Positions 18,351 through 27,484 of a stretch of 64,000 bases of DNA are shown piece after piece. Made by a program: the position numbers and the translations under genes. The notes beneath the pieces were generated by a model that did not search any database, had not been told where the DNA came from, and worked only from the letters and a program-made list of their open reading frames with translations. The stretch is taken from positions 1 through 64,000 of the forward strand of contig CAAGHI010000057.1 of the NCBI GenBank assembly GCA_900769645.1, read 5' to 3'. The stretch is from Candidatus Gastranaerophilales bacterium. GTDB lineage: Bacteria > Cyanobacteriota > Vampirovibrionia > Gastranaerophilales > Gastranaerophilaceae. How positions within the stretch are numbered: the stretch's first letter is position 1; every line of letters starts with the position of its first letter.

Positions 18351-19196
18351 CTATTCTATTTCATCCAAAATGAACTTGCCAATTTTGCCTTCTCGAAAAT
18401 CTCTTAACAAATAAACTGCAGTTCGCTCAATATCTGGGCTTCCGCCTGCTACAATCCAATTTCGAGCTTTTGCAATGCTTTCAAGATTTAATTCTTCACA
18501 CTTATAGTACTCTTTTACTTGGTCTGCATATTTGTGTTCAAGAAGTTTTAAAAGTTCGTTTGCAACAGCTTCATTTGAATACGCATTTTCTGAAACAGCG
18601 TTTACAAAAGCCAATTTTTTAGCTCTATCTTGATCTTCTTGTTTCATTGGGATAATCCCCGGAGTATCAAGCAAATCCAGCTGAGGATTAATTCGAACCC
18701 ATTGTTGTTGACGAGTTACACCGGCTTTGGCTCCGATTTTGGTTTTAGAAGATTTTGTGAGTTTGTTGATAATACTTGATTTACCGACATTTGGCATTCC
18801 GACAACCATAACCCTTGCAGGTCTGCGCAAAAGCCCTTTTTTCATCAAAGCTTGAATTCTTGGCTCAGAAAGTTCAACAGCTTTTTTTACGATAAAATTC
18901 AAGTCTTTAGAATTTTTTGCATCAGAACTTACGACAGGAAATCCTGTCTTTTCTTTAAGAATGCTAATAAAAGCCTTGAGCTCGGTTGAATTTGTTAAAT
19001 CGGATTTGTTGAGTAAAATTAAACGAGGCTTTTCACCTAAAAGCCTCGTAATATTGTCATAACTGCTTGAAAACGGCAGTCTCGCATCAATAACTTCAAT
19101 AACGGCGTCAACAAGAGAAAGCTGTTCTTTCAGCTTCCTTTCGGCCTTAGCAATATGACCGGGATACCAGTGTATGTGAAGCTTATCTTTTTTCAA
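18351..19196 (-). CDS. rbgA: Ribosome biogenesis GTPase RbgA (YlqF)
   Basis: 281 residues with circularly permuted GTPase motifs: G4 N-K-S-D at about 63-66 comes first, then G1 G-M-P-N-V-G-K-S-S at 133-141 and G3 D-T-P-G at 177-180. H-W-Y-P-G-H near the N-terminus is the family's conserved catalytic-histidine region. It matures the 50S subunit. It overlaps the end of rplS by 14 bp, so the ribosomal protein and its assembly factor are coupled. Confidence 0.94.
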   Translation of the reverse strand: MKKDKLHIHWYPGHIAKAERKLKEQLSLVDAVIEVIDARLPFSSSYDNITRLLGEKPRLILLNKSDLTNSTELKAFISILKEKTGFPVVSSDAKNSKDLNFIVKKAVELSEPRIQALMKKGLLRRPARVMVVGMPNVGKSSIINKLTKSSKTKIGAKAGVTRQQQWVRINPQLDLLDTPGIIPMKQEDQDRAKKLAFVNAVSENAYSNEAVANELLKLLEHKYADQVKEYYKCEELNLESIAKARNWIVAGGSPDIERTAVYLLRDFREGKIGKFILDEIE

Positions 19197-19536
19197 TTTT
19201 TTCCTTGATACGAGTTGCTTTACCTGAACGTTCTCTCAAGTAGTAAAGTTTAGAACGTCTTACATCACCTTTTCTAAGAACTGTGATTTTGTCAATTCTT
19301 GGAGAATTTAGTAAGAATACACGTTCAACACCAACACCTTGGAATACTTTTCTAACAGTGATAGTTTTGTTTACACCAGAACCATGTTTTTTAATAACAG
19401 TACCTTCAAAAGCCTGAATTCTTTCTTTGTTACCTTCAACGATTCTAACAAAAACTTTTACTGTATCACCAGGATTAGCTTCTGGTGTTGTTTCTTTCAA
19501 ATAAGATTTTTCTAATTCGTCAATAATAGGGTTCAT
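19183..19536 (-). CDS. rplS: 50S ribosomal protein L19
   Basis: 117 residues, full length. Typical elements: F-x-P-G-D-T-V-K-V (here N-P-G-D-T-V-K-V), R-I-Q-A-F-E-G-T-V-I, T-I-T-V-R-K-V-F-Q-G-V-G-V-E-R-V-F and R-S-K-L-Y-Y-L-R-E-R-S-G-K-A. First gene of the rplS-rbgA-rnhB operon; the ribosome site AAAGGAATAG precedes the ATG. The 90-base leader can form a small C-G-G/C-C-G hairpin, which could be autoregulatory but is weak. Confidence 0.97.
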   Translation of the reverse strand: MNPIIDELEKSYLKETTPEANPGDTVKVFVRIVEGNKERIQAFEGTVIKKHGSGVNKTITVRKVFQGVGVERVFLLNSPRIDKITVLRKGDVRRSKLYYLRERSGKATRIKEKIEKR

Positions 19537-19626
19537 TTCACTATTCCTTTATAATTTTATATTTCGTACTTATATTTGAATTCCTTAAAATCGGCTTTCC
19601 ACAAATAAACCGACGCACGTAACATA

Positions 19627-19655
19627 ATGTTAAACCAAATGAATAAAAATTTCAA
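19627..19655 (-). promoter_or_regulatory. Promoter for rplS-rbgA-rnhB
   Basis: On the minus strand TTGAAA (19650-19655), 17-bp spacer, TAACAT (19627-19632), about 90 bases upstream of the rplS ATG. Confidence 0.6.
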
Positions 19656-19688
19656 GCAGTTTTTAAAATTTTGTAATATAATTCAATT

Positions 19689-19841
19689 ATGGCAGGCGAT
19701 TACAAAAAATTATTAAATAAAAATAAAAAGAAAAAATTTGCAGATCCGAAAACGATGGGTGTGAATATTGATAAAAACGAATACTACGAGATAATTCTCT
19801 CAAATTCCGCTCACCCAGAACAAATAAATAAAAGGTCTTGA
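19689..19841 (+). CDS. Possible 50-residue lysine-rich small protein
   Basis: ATG to TGA frame of 50 residues starting M-A-G-D-Y-K-K-L-L and rich in lysine early on (K-N-K-K-K-K-F-A). There is no clear ribosome site and the start lies about 8 bp from a weak AT-rich -10-like stretch. It could be a leaderless small protein or chance. The stop overlaps the -35 box of the tRNA-Leu promoter. Confidence 0.3.
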   Translation: MAGDYKKLLNKNKKKKFADPKTMGVNIDKNEYYEIILSNSAHPEQINKRS

Positions 19842-19866
19842 CAATTATAGTTTTTCTTAGTAAGAT
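19838..19866 (+). promoter_or_regulatory. Promoter for tRNA-Leu
   Basis: Perfect TTGACA (19838-19843), 17-bp spacer and TAAGAT (19861-19866), about 57 bp before the mature tRNA. Another TTGACA (19884-19889) has no good -10. Confidence 0.65.
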
Positions 19867-19922
19867 TGACTCTGTTGACGGATTTGACAAAATGAAGTCT
19901 ACAGACATTGAAAATTAAATAT

Positions 19923-20001
19923 GGGCATGTGGTGGAATGGTAGACACGCTAGTCTTAGGAACTAGTGCGAAAGCGTGGGAGTTCGAGTCTCTTCATGCCC
20001 A
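19923..20001 (+). tRNA. tRNA-Leu (anticodon UAG)
   Basis: Acceptor arms GGGCATG (19923-19929) and CATGCCC (19994-20000) pair fully; A at 20001 is the discriminator and CCA is not encoded. The anticodon stem CTAGT/ACTAG encloses C-T-T-A-G-G-A, giving anticodon TAG, which reads CUN-type leucine codons. A class II variable arm (T-G-C-G-A-A-A-G-C-G-T) and T-loop TTCGAGT are present. A terminator follows closely. Confidence 0.95.
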
Positions 20002-20014
20002 GTTTATGACTTTT

Positions 20015-20041
20015 TAAAGAGCCTTTGTGGGCTCTTTTTTA
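20015..20041 (+). terminator. Rho-independent terminator after tRNA-Leu
   Basis: AAAGAGCC and GGCTCTTT stem with a TTTGT loop followed by a T-run, 14 bp past the tRNA. Confidence 0.85.
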
Positions 20042-20063
20042 GTATGTAGGTTGTGTACTTGTT

Positions 20064-20930
20064 ATGAATAAAAAAGTTTCGATAATTATGCCTTGTTATA
20101 ACCAAGGTGCATACGTAAAAGAAACAATTGAGTCGGTTTTGAACCAAACTTATCAAAATATTGAGATTGTTTGCGTGAACGATGCGTCTTCTGATGATAG
20201 TGCCGAAATTATTCAAGATATTTGCGCCAAGGAACAATCTATTCCGCTCATTTTTATTGATCATACTGAAAATAAAGGGGTTATTGCAACAAGGAATGAA
20301 GCTATTGATGTTGCAACGGGTGAATATATTTTGCCTCTTGATGCTGACGATACGCTAGAACCGACTTTTGTTGAAAAGGCGGTAAAAATCCTAGATGAAA
20401 ACCCTGATATTGGAATTGTTTATTGTTGGGCAAATAATTTTATGAAAGGAATGAAATCTTGGATTTCTAAATGGGAAGATTTTGATGTAAATAAAGAAAT
20501 TTATGTTAATACAATCGTTAATTCTTCTATGTATAGAAAGTCCGATTTTATTGCAGTTGGTGGCTATAAAACTTATATGAACAAGGGGCTGGAAGATTGG
20601 GATCTATGGCTTTCTTTTATTGAAAAAGGGCTCAAGGGTTATTTGATAAAAGAACCTCTTTTTAATTATAGAAGGCAAATTCCGAATTCTCGCTCTATTG
20701 GCGTTTCTAAGTGTATTGATGAGTTATATTATACAATATTGAAACACCATACAGATTTGTATATTAATAATGAATTGTGTGTTGAAAAGTTGTTCAAATT
20801 AGATTATGAATTAATTCAAAAACAAAAAGCTCGTGCCCGTTGCATAAGACGATATATCAAAATGTTTTTTGAAGTTATATTTTTGTTCATAATGTTCTAT
20901 TTGATAGTATTTTTGTACCTAATACTGTAG
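20064..20930 (+). CDS. Family 2 glycosyltransferase, membrane-anchored
   Basis: 288 residues. GT-A signature: S-I-I-M-P-C-Y-N-Q-G at 6-15, V-N-D-A-S-S-D-D, then P-L-D-A-D-D-T as the D-x-D and later L-E-D-W-D-L-W-L-S, the usual acceptor-side E-D motif. A C-terminal hydrophobic helix (about 268-288) anchors it. It likely adds a sugar to a surface glycan; substrate unknown. It sits alone between the tRNA and the convergent lineage-type membrane genes, so it may be a recent insertion downstream of the tRNA, but codon use looks ordinary. Confidence 0.85.
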   Translation: MNKKVSIIMPCYNQGAYVKETIESVLNQTYQNIEIVCVNDASSDDSAEIIQDICAKEQSIPLIFIDHTENKGVIATRNEAIDVATGEYILPLDADDTLEPTFVEKAVKILDENPDIGIVYCWANNFMKGMKSWISKWEDFDVNKEIYVNTIVNSSMYRKSDFIAVGGYKTYMNKGLEDWDLWLSFIEKGLKGYLIKEPLFNYRRQIPNSRSIGVSKCIDELYYTILKHHTDLYINNELCVEKLFKLDYELIQKQKARARCIRRYIKMFFEVIFLFIMFYLIVFLYLIL

Positions 20931-20987
20931 GAGATATTTTAAATGCCCAAAATATCAGTTGTAAAGGTGTTTAATGACTAAAAGTAA

Positions 20988-21566
20988 TTAAGCTTTTGTT
21001 TTATTCTCTTTTTTCTTTCCAAAAATCAAATCCATTACTGGGTGAAGGATTATTTGTGACAAAATTGGGGCACATAGTGCTAAAATGAACACAGTTGAAA
21101 CAATTGAACTAAGTTCTTTTAAGCCTTTGCCATATCTGTAATCCTTATTTGTATGCAACAAGTGAGTGAATTTTCTTTCTAATGAGTTCTTTTCTTTTTT
21201 AGTTGCTGCATTGTTAATTTGTGTTTGGAATGAGTCATATAAATCAAGTTTGCGTTTGTTTTCAGGATCTTTAGCCGCTTGCCATTTGCTCATTGCGTTA
21301 TAAACTTTGTTCTTAACAGGTTTTATAAATCCTAAAAACAATCCCAAACAAAAAGTTTGATACAAAAGTTCTTTTGTTGCTGCGTATTTTTTAGATTGCT
21401 CGTTGGCGTGTTTGTCATAATAGATAAATGCAGGTCTGCCGGTTGCTTTTAAGGTTGTTTCAACTGCAATTGCACAAACTGTGTTTTGAGCAAACGAGGC
21501 AACTTTGGGGTTTGCTAATACTTTTCTTACCTTCATTAATTTTTCTTGAACTGGAGTAACTTTCAT
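20988..21566 (-). CDS. Lineage-type membrane protein, M family, short
   Basis: 192 residues. Hydrophobic segments lie near residues 25-40, 66-85 and 158-180, separated by basic stretches. The segment K-K-Y-A-A-T-K-E-L-L just before the second helix matches R-K-Y-A-A-L-R-E-L-M in the adjacent gene, showing that the two are diverged duplicates. The adjacent upstream gene ends one base before this ATG, so they are one transcript. No named family recognised; a membrane-shaping or envelope role is only a guess. Confidence 0.75.
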   Translation of the reverse strand: MKVTPVQEKLMKVRKVLANPKVASFAQNTVCAIAVETTLKATGRPAFIYYDKHANEQSKKYAATKELLYQTFCLGLFLGFIKPVKNKVYNAMSKWQAAKDPENKRKLDLYDSFQTQINNAATKKEKNSLERKFTHLLHTNKDYRYGKGLKELSSIVSTVFILALCAPILSQIILHPVMDLIFGKKKENKTKA

Positions 21567-21567
21567 C

Positions 21568-22215
21568 TTAAACCTTCATTCCTGAATGATAAAATACGCT
21601 TGGCACACTATAAACTGGTAACATTGTTTTTCCACGTTGTTCGTTCGGTGTGTACATATTCATTCTTGTTGTGTTGTTTTGTTGGAGTGGTTTTACAGCT
21701 CCAAAGGATTGTTGAGTTGCAACTTTTACAGGTTTTGTTGCGTCGGCCGGTTTTGCTGGTGCTGAACTAGCGTTTGGGTCATAGCTTGGCATCAATTTTT
21801 TCATAACCGGTGGCATAAAAATATTACAAAATTTTGGAACTAAGTAACCGGCTGCAATACAAATTCCGAGTAAAGAAAGCGTTGCTTTGGTGTTTTTGTA
21901 TGCGACGGAACCTTTTTTAGCAAGCATTCCGGTTAAACTTTCTGCTGCAAGTCCGGCACATAGAGTTGTAGGTACGCCAATGAATTCAGTCATCAGCTCT
22001 CTGAGCGCTGCATATTTTCTTGCATCAGGCTTTTCTTTCTTGTCGGTAATACTTAAAATCGGTCTTACTGTTCCCTTGCCACAAGCGATTGCCATTACTG
22101 TGTAAATTGGTTTGTTGTTTTCTCCCAATTTGTTGCAAACCTTTTGGATAAATGTTTGTTTTGTGTTTTTTTCAACTTCTGTTGCTATTTTGTTTGTTAT
22201 CTTGGTTAATGTCAT
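21568..22215 (-). CDS. Lineage-type membrane protein, M family, long-tailed
   Basis: 215 residues. Hydrophobic segments near 38-50, 75-95 and 105-125; A-R-K-Y-A-A-L-R-E-L-M (about 65-75) is the shared motif. The tail (about 145-215) is low in complexity, with A-P-A-K-P-A-D-A-T-K-P and Q-S-F-G. It is upstream of and directly abuts the 192-residue paralogue. Confidence 0.75.
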   Translation of the reverse strand: MTLTKITNKIATEVEKNTKQTFIQKVCNKLGENNKPIYTVMAIACGKGTVRPILSITDKKEKPDARKYAALRELMTEFIGVPTTLCAGLAAESLTGMLAKKGSVAYKNTKATLSLLGICIAAGYLVPKFCNIFMPPVMKKLMPSYDPNASSAPAKPADATKPVKVATQQSFGAVKPLQQNNTTRMNMYTPNEQRGKTMLPVYSVPSVFYHSGMKV

Positions 22216-22379
22216 CTTTAATACGCATTCTGTATTAATTGTATTTTCTACACTTATGTTTTAAATCAAAAATTTTTGAATTCAAGTGATTTGTAAAAGT
22301 TTATTAAGTAAAATAATTAAAAAAATATATTGACGCCTTATTTCTTTACTTTAAGCATATTTGAGAGTAAAATTTTTGT

Positions 22380-23141
22380 ATGATTGATACACATACACAT
22401 ATAAATATGATTGAAGAGCTCTCTATTGATGAGATTTTGGCGAATGCAAAAAATAATGGAGTAGAAAAAGTTATTGTGCCGGCAGCATACCCATCAGATA
22501 TTGATGTTGTGATGGATTTGGTACAAAAGTATGACGATGTCTATGGATTGCTTGGAGTTCACCCATCTGAGGTTAAGGGGTGGACCGATGATTTGGCGGA
22601 CAAAATTCGAGAGTATTCAAAAAGCCCTAAAATTCTAGGTGTTGGGGAAATCGGTTTGGATTATTATTGGGATAAGAGTTTTAATGATTTGCAAAAGGAA
22701 GTTTTTATAAAGCAAGTAAAACTTGCAAATGAACTCGGGTTGCCGATTTCAATCCACGATAGAGAGGCGCATAAGGATACTTTTGATATTTTGAAAGAGT
22801 ACAATAAATCTTCAAAGATTGTAATGCATTGTTTTTCGGGCAGTGTTGAATTTATGAAAGAATGTGTTAAAGAGGGCTGGTATATCGCTCTAGGTGGTGT
22901 TGTGACGTTTAAAAATGCTGTTAAGATGAAAGATGTTGCAAAAGAGGTTCCGCTTGACAGATTGCTTTTGGAAACAGATGCGCCGTATTTGACTCCAGTT
23001 CCATTCAGAGGAAGTACAAATCAGCCTGCGTACGTAAAATATGTTGCAGAAGAGATTGCAAAATTGCGAAAAATTTCGTTTGAAGAAGTTGATGAGGTGA
23101 CGACTCAAAATGCAAAAGACGTATTTTTTACGAAGAACTAG
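22380..23141 (+). CDS. tatD: TatD family metal-dependent hydrolase (3'-5' DNase)
   Basis: 253 residues, full length. Metal and active-site signatures: D-T-H-T-H-I-N at 3-9, G-V-H-P near 60, G-V-G-E-I-G-L-D-Y-Y with the bridging Glu, I-H-D-R, M-H-C-F-S-G-S and L-E-T-D-A-P-Y-L-T-P. TatD enzymes trim single-stranded or nicked DNA and RNA ends. No strong ribosome site is present (GAGAG at a long distance). A TTGACG box lies about 50 bp upstream. Confidence 0.93.
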   Translation: MIDTHTHINMIEELSIDEILANAKNNGVEKVIVPAAYPSDIDVVMDLVQKYDDVYGLLGVHPSEVKGWTDDLADKIREYSKSPKILGVGEIGLDYYWDKSFNDLQKEVFIKQVKLANELGLPISIHDREAHKDTFDILKEYNKSSKIVMHCFSGSVEFMKECVKEGWYIALGGVVTFKNAVKMKDVAKEVPLDRLLLETDAPYLTPVPFRGSTNQPAYVKYVAEEIAKLRKISFEEVDEVTTQNAKDVFFTKN

Positions 23142-23150
23142 GACATAGTA

Positions 23151-23179
23151 TTGAATTCTTTTTAAAAATATGTTATAAT
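23151..23179 (+). promoter_or_regulatory. Promoter for tract-bearing prepilin 1
   Basis: TTGAAT (23151-23156), 17-bp spacer and perfect TATAAT (23174-23179), 35 bp upstream of the prepilin ATG. The gene keeps a strong promoter even though its frame is broken in this assembly. Confidence 0.75.
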
Positions 23180-23213
23180 AACCTTGTAATACATAGATTG
23201 CGAGGTTATTTTT

Positions 23214-23974
23214 ATGAAAAAGTTTGATTATAAAAGAGCCTTCGGGGGGGGGGCAATTGCGAAGAAGTTCGTGTAGCTTTAAATTTGGCTGATTTAGACG
23301 CAAAGGGATCTGCATTTACTTTGGCAGAAGTCCTCATCACCCTCGGTATCATTGGCGTTGTTGCGGCACTTACCTTGCCAACAGTTATTTCTAACTATAA
23401 AAAACAAGTTACTGTATCTAAGCTTCAAAAAGCATATTCGACAATTAATAACGCTTTCAAAGAATCAGAGGCAGCAAATGAATCATCTGAATTCTGGGAC
23501 GATCCTTTTGTAACAGGTTCTCAACCCTATTTTGAAAAATATTTTAAACCATATCTTAATGGTGCCAAACAGTGTTTTTCATATCAAGAATGCGGATACA
23601 AAGAAGTTTGTCCATATAAATTTTTAAATAATGATGAAGCTCCTTTCGTAACAACAATGGACGCACATTCTCTAAACAAAGATCGCTTCGCTTTTTACCT
23701 TCCGGACGGCACTTTTTATTGGATACTCACAGGAGCTGGCGGAAGTGACAACTATGCACCTACCAGTATTCTATACATAGACATTAATGGTGGAGATGGT
23801 CCTAATATAATAGGTAAAGACATTTTTCAATTCACCAGAAAAACTGGAAAAGGTATTTTCCCGAGCTGCTATCAATATTCTTGGGATTCAGTAAATTATA
23901 ACTGTCAAAATGAAGGAACCTGTTGTGCTGCCAAAATCATGCAAGATGGGTGGAAAATTACTTATCCTTTCTAA
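23214..23974 (+). CDS. Prepilin-type N-terminal protein 1; out of frame at a ten-G tract (phase-OFF candidate)
   Basis: GCGAGG then ATG 23214 begins a leader M-K-K-F-D-Y-K-R-A-F followed by ten G (23244-23253). As given, translation stops after 20 residues (TAG 23274). With eleven G it would continue as G-G-G-G-N-C-E-E-V-R-V-A-L-N-L-A-D, then A|FTLAEVLITLGIIGVVAAL, giving 253 residues. The body has N-terminal helix, several Cys, I-D-I-N-G-G-D-G-P-N-I-I-G-K-D-I-F-Q-F and a D-G-W-K-I-T-Y end. Such proteins are processed by a prepilin peptidase and assembled into type IV pilus or type II secretion-like fibres, or stay in the membrane. Cleavage before F follows Ala, not the common Gly. An in-frame TTG at 23285 could also start the body, but has no ribosome site. 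Confidence 0.8.
23244..23253 (+). repeat. Homopolymer tract, ten G, in prepilin 1 leader
   Basis: Ten consecutive G within codons 11-14. On the opposite strand it reads TTG followed by ten C, a 13-mer also found in the other three tract genes. Confidence 0.9.
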
Positions 23975-24005
23975 TATTACTTTTCTTTCCCTGAATTAAT
24001 AAATT

Positions 24006-24036
24006 AAAAAGACCTCTATAAAAAGAGGTCTTTTTC
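24006..24036. terminator. Bidirectional terminator between prepilin 1 and secF
   Basis: AAAAAGACCTCT and AGAGGTCTTTTT make a 12-bp stem with T-runs in both directions; the two genes converge here. Confidence 0.92.
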
Positions 24037-24062
24037 GATTGTTATAATGTCTTTGCAAAGGC

Positions 24063-25046
24063 TTATTGAGCAGATGGAACAGCAACTTTTTTATCGTTCC
24101 AAAAGTCAACCAACATACTGCAAAAGAATATGCTTGAATATGTTCCGATTGCAATACCTAAAATCATACAAAGAACGAAGTCTTTTGTTGTAACACCGCC
24201 CCAAAGGTATAGTGCCAACAATGTAATCAATGTTGTTAATGATGTATTAATACTTCTTGTCAAAGTTTGATTTACAGATGCATCAACAATTTCTCCAAAT
24301 GACATTTTCTTTGAGTAGTATCTCAAATTTTCACGAATTCTGTCGAATACAACGATTGTATCGTGAACAGAAAAGCCGATTACGGTCAAAATTGCTGTAA
24401 TAAACAAGCCGTCAATCTGAACATTATACAAAAGTCCGAGAATAGAAAATACACCAACTACAAACACAACGTCATGCAATACGCCTAAAATTGCTGCTAA
24501 TGCATAATCAAATCTAAATCTGAATGACAAGTAAGCAACAATCCCTAAGAATGCCAAAGTCACTGCAATCAATGAGTTTTTGAACAACTCTTTACCCATT
24601 GTAGGCCCAACTGAACTAACAGAAATCAGTTCAGGGTTTTGGTATTCGCTTTTCAACTGATCTGTAATAACCTCAGTTGTGTTTGAATCTTTGTCGATAA
24701 ATTTCGTTCTAATTGAAATTATTGAATTAATATTTGATTTTGTATTTTCTTGTTGAGAATTATTTACATTCAAAATCTGAATGTAAGGGTTTTCAATCCC
24801 GACTTTTTCCAACTTATCTCTTGTTTTTGTAACATCGCTGTTATTAAGTTTTTGTTCAAGTCCGTATTGCAAAATTGTACCACCTGTATAGTCGATACCA
24901 ACTTTCAATGGAGTGTGGTTTGCATAAGTAACTGATGAATAAATCATTGCGATAATCCCTGGAACTAGAAGGATTGTCGTTAGAAGCATCCACCACCATC
25001 TATATTTTACAACATGAACCAAGTGTTTTTTACCTGTATTTATCAT
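24063..25046 (-). CDS. secF: Protein translocase subunit SecF
   Basis: 327 residues with six membrane helices. Features: G-I-D-Y-T-G-G-T near 48-55 at the start of the large periplasmic loop, V-G-P-T-M-G-K-E-L, and the F-S-V-H-D-T-I-V-V-F-D-R-I-R-E-N signature. With SecD it uses the proton gradient to pull proteins through SecYEG. It follows secD by 29 bp. Confidence 0.95.
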   Translation of the reverse strand: MINTGKKHLVHVVKYRWWWMLLTTILLVPGIIAMIYSSVTYANHTPLKVGIDYTGGTILQYGLEQKLNNSDVTKTRDKLEKVGIENPYIQILNVNNSQQENTKSNINSIISIRTKFIDKDSNTTEVITDQLKSEYQNPELISVSSVGPTMGKELFKNSLIAVTLAFLGIVAYLSFRFRFDYALAAILGVLHDVVFVVGVFSILGLLYNVQIDGLFITAILTVIGFSVHDTIVVFDRIRENLRYYSKKMSFGEIVDASVNQTLTRSINTSLTTLITLLALYLWGGVTTKDFVLCMILGIAIGTYSSIFFCSMLVDFWNDKKVAVPSAQ

Positions 25047-25075
25047 TGTTTTTACCTTTCTAATTTCTCAATTCA

Positions 25076-26383
25076 TTAGTCCAAAATACCGAAACGTGCT
25101 TTTTCACGTTTTGTTTCAGACGCTTCATAACTTTGTCCGATTTCATCACTTCTCAAACCGAACAATGCAGGGTGTTTAAGTTCGCCTGTACCGAATATCA
25201 AGTGCATAAAGTTTTTAGTAACCGTAATTGCACTGAACATTGATACGATAACACCAATTGCAAGAGTCAATGCAAACCCTTTAACAACACTTGTACCAAG
25301 CAAATAAAGGATTGTACAAGTGATGATTGTTGTCATGTTTGAATCGAAAATACTTGTGAATGCTCTGTCAAAACCTGAATTGATAGCAGTAAACAAGTTT
25401 CTGCCTTCTCTCAATTCTTCCTTAGTTCTTTCAAAGATAAGAATGTTTGCATCTACCGCCATACCGATTGATAGGATAAAACCTGCAATGCCAGCTAGAG
25501 TCAATGTTACAGGTATTGTTTTGAACAACGCAAACAAGATTAAGCTATAAATAATCAATGCGATATCAGCGATCAAACCAGGAACGTGATAGAACGCAAT
25601 CATAAACAACATTACAGCAGAAAGACCGATTATTCCGGCTTTTTTAGATTTTGCAACACTATCAGCCCCAAGAGTTGGACCAACTGTGTTTTCTTCAACA
25701 ATTTTTGCAGGAACAGGCAAAGCACCTGCATTAAGCAAGTTTACCATTCTTTCAGCTTCGTCGTATGCAAATCCGCTGTCGCCACCTGAAATTTGAGCTT
25801 TACCGCCATAAATAGCTTCGTTTACACGAGGAGCTGATTGAAGTTCTCCATCAAAGAAGATAGCCATTTGCTGTCCGACAAGAGATTTTGTCAAATCCGC
25901 GAACTTTTTAGCTCCGGCAGCGTTGAATTCCAAAGAAACAACCCATTGTCCTGACGCATCAGTGCTAAGAGTTGATTTCGCCAAGTCTTGCCCTGTCAAA
26001 CCTGTTGAAACCCAAATTGGTGAGCCGTCAGCAGCTTTACCTTCTTTTTTGAATTCCAATTGAGCAGTTTCACCGATGAAAGCTTTTGCTTCTTTCAAAT
26101 CAGTAACGTTTGGGATTTCGATTAACAATCTTTTTTCACCAACCTGTTGAACAACAGTTTCTGCAACACCGAGCTTGTTTACACGTTGCTCGATTGCGAA
26201 CTGCAATCTGTTCATAACATCAGGGGTAATTTTGGCAATTGAATCAGTTGTTTCTGCTTCAAGTACAAGTCTTGAACCTCCAACCAAGTCAAGTCCTAAT
26301 TTTGTCGGTTTAACGAAGATAAGAATTGACGATACAATCACTATCGCTACGATAAACCAAAACATCAAAATTTTGTTTTTCAT
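25076..26383 (-). CDS. secD: Protein translocase subunit SecD
   Basis: 435 residues, a short SecD. G-L-D-L-V-G-G-S-R-L at 29-38, periplasmic domain (about 45-235) and six helices, with S-I-G-M-A-V-D-A-N-I-L-I-F-E-R. At this length it lacks the extended P1 base of long proteobacterial SecD. First gene of the secDF pair; dapA lies upstream on the same strand. Confidence 0.95.
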   Translation of the reverse strand: MKNKILMFWFIVAIVIVSSILIFVKPTKLGLDLVGGSRLVLEAETTDSIAKITPDVMNRLQFAIEQRVNKLGVAETVVQQVGEKRLLIEIPNVTDLKEAKAFIGETAQLEFKKEGKAADGSPIWVSTGLTGQDLAKSTLSTDASGQWVVSLEFNAAGAKKFADLTKSLVGQQMAIFFDGELQSAPRVNEAIYGGKAQISGGDSGFAYDEAERMVNLLNAGALPVPAKIVEENTVGPTLGADSVAKSKKAGIIGLSAVMLFMIAFYHVPGLIADIALIIYSLILFALFKTIPVTLTLAGIAGFILSIGMAVDANILIFERTKEELREGRNLFTAINSGFDRAFTSIFDSNMTTIITCTILYLLGTSVVKGFALTLAIGVIVSMFSAITVTKNFMHLIFGTGELKHPALFGLRSDEIGQSYEASETKREKARFGILD

Positions 26384-26461
26384 CTTTTTTGTCCTTTTCT
26401 TATATATCTGATTTTATTTTTTTAGTTTATTTCTATATTTATTACAAATATGAAAATTTAT

Positions 26462-27367
26462 TTATAGTTCATCTTGGCTAATTTTAACTTCATCAAGCAC
26501 CATAAACAATTCTTTTTTCTCTGCCGGAGAAAGTTCAACTAGCGGACGTCTAACGACATTTTCAATTATTCCGTTGTGAGCAAGCGCAGCTTTTACAGGA
26601 ACAGGATTTGGCGCCATAAACAATTTTTTAAACGCCGGATATAATCTTTTGTGCATATTCAATGCAGCAATAGAGTTTCCTGTTTTATAATTTCTAATCA
26701 TAGATTTCAATTCTTTACCAAAGATATGAGAAGCTACTGAAATCACGCCTCTTGCACCCAATGACATCATTGGAAGCGTCAAACTGTCATCACCTGAATA
26801 GATTGAAAAATCTTCAGGACAATACAATTTCATTTCTGTAATTGCGTCCATATTTCCGCAACTTTGCTTAATAGCAACAATATTGGAGTACTTTTCAGCT
26901 AAAGTCGCAACCGTTTCAGGAAGCATGTTTACACCTGTACGACCGGGGATATTGTAGAGAATAATCGGCAAATCGACGCTTTCCGCAATTGCTGAAAAGT
27001 GTTCTATCATGCCGTTTTGTGATGGCTTGTTATAGTATGGAACAACTGACAAAATCGCGTCGACATCTTCTTTTTGCGCCCATTTTGCAGAGCGAATAGC
27101 TGTTTCTGTGCAATTTGAACCTGCATTCATTATAATTTTCGCTTTGTTTGCATTTGCTCGTTTTACAGTACTCAAAAGCTCAAATTCCTCTTCATGCGTA
27201 AGAGTCGGACCTTCGCCTGTCGTTCCGGCAACTAATAATGCATCGCTACCGTTATTTATCAAATATTTTGTAAGCTCTTCCGCTTTGTCATAGTCAATTT
27301 CTCTTTTGGAATTAAATGGAGTAACCATTGCGGTTATAACTTCGCCTGCATCATATCTTAATGCCAT
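26462..27367 (-). CDS. dapA: 4-hydroxy-tetrahydrodipicolinate synthase
   Basis: 301 residues, normal length. Condenses pyruvate with aspartate semialdehyde at the branch point to DAP and lysine. Landmarks: A-G-T49-T50-G-E-G, L-Y138-N-I-P-G-R143-T-G and A-I-K167 (Schiff base lysine). The ribosome site GGGAAAGAGG is upstream. The pathway's last enzyme, lysA, is at 5.4 kb, so lysine genes are scattered here. Confidence 0.95.
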   Translation of the reverse strand: MALRYDAGEVITAMVTPFNSKREIDYDKAEELTKYLINNGSDALLVAGTTGEGPTLTHEEEFELLSTVKRANANKAKIIMNAGSNCTETAIRSAKWAQKEDVDAILSVVPYYNKPSQNGMIEHFSAIAESVDLPIILYNIPGRTGVNMLPETVATLAEKYSNIVAIKQSCGNMDAITEMKLYCPEDFSIYSGDDSLTLPMMSLGARGVISVASHIFGKELKSMIRNYKTGNSIAALNMHKRLYPAFKKLFMAPNPVPVKAALAHNGIIENVVRRPLVELSPAEKKELFMVLDEVKISQDEL

Positions 27368-27484
27368 ATAAACCTCTTTCCCTTTTAAAGTCTATCCCTA
27401 CATCGTTTTATTATAACTTAAACGCGTAAAAAAATAACGAAATATTAAGGAAAGTGAATAAGTAAAATGGACACAGAACAAGCT

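Noticed and set aside
19537..19688. Structured ribosomal leader (autoregulation) before rplS
   Set aside because: Only a short CGG/CCG hairpin is visible; not enough to claim a regulatory RNA.
23285..23974. Prepilin 1 starting at TTG 23285 as a normal, unbroken gene
   Set aside because: This start has no ribosome site. The upstream ATG has one, sits behind a consensus promoter, and leads into a leader shared with prepilin 3, so the tract-containing start is better supported.
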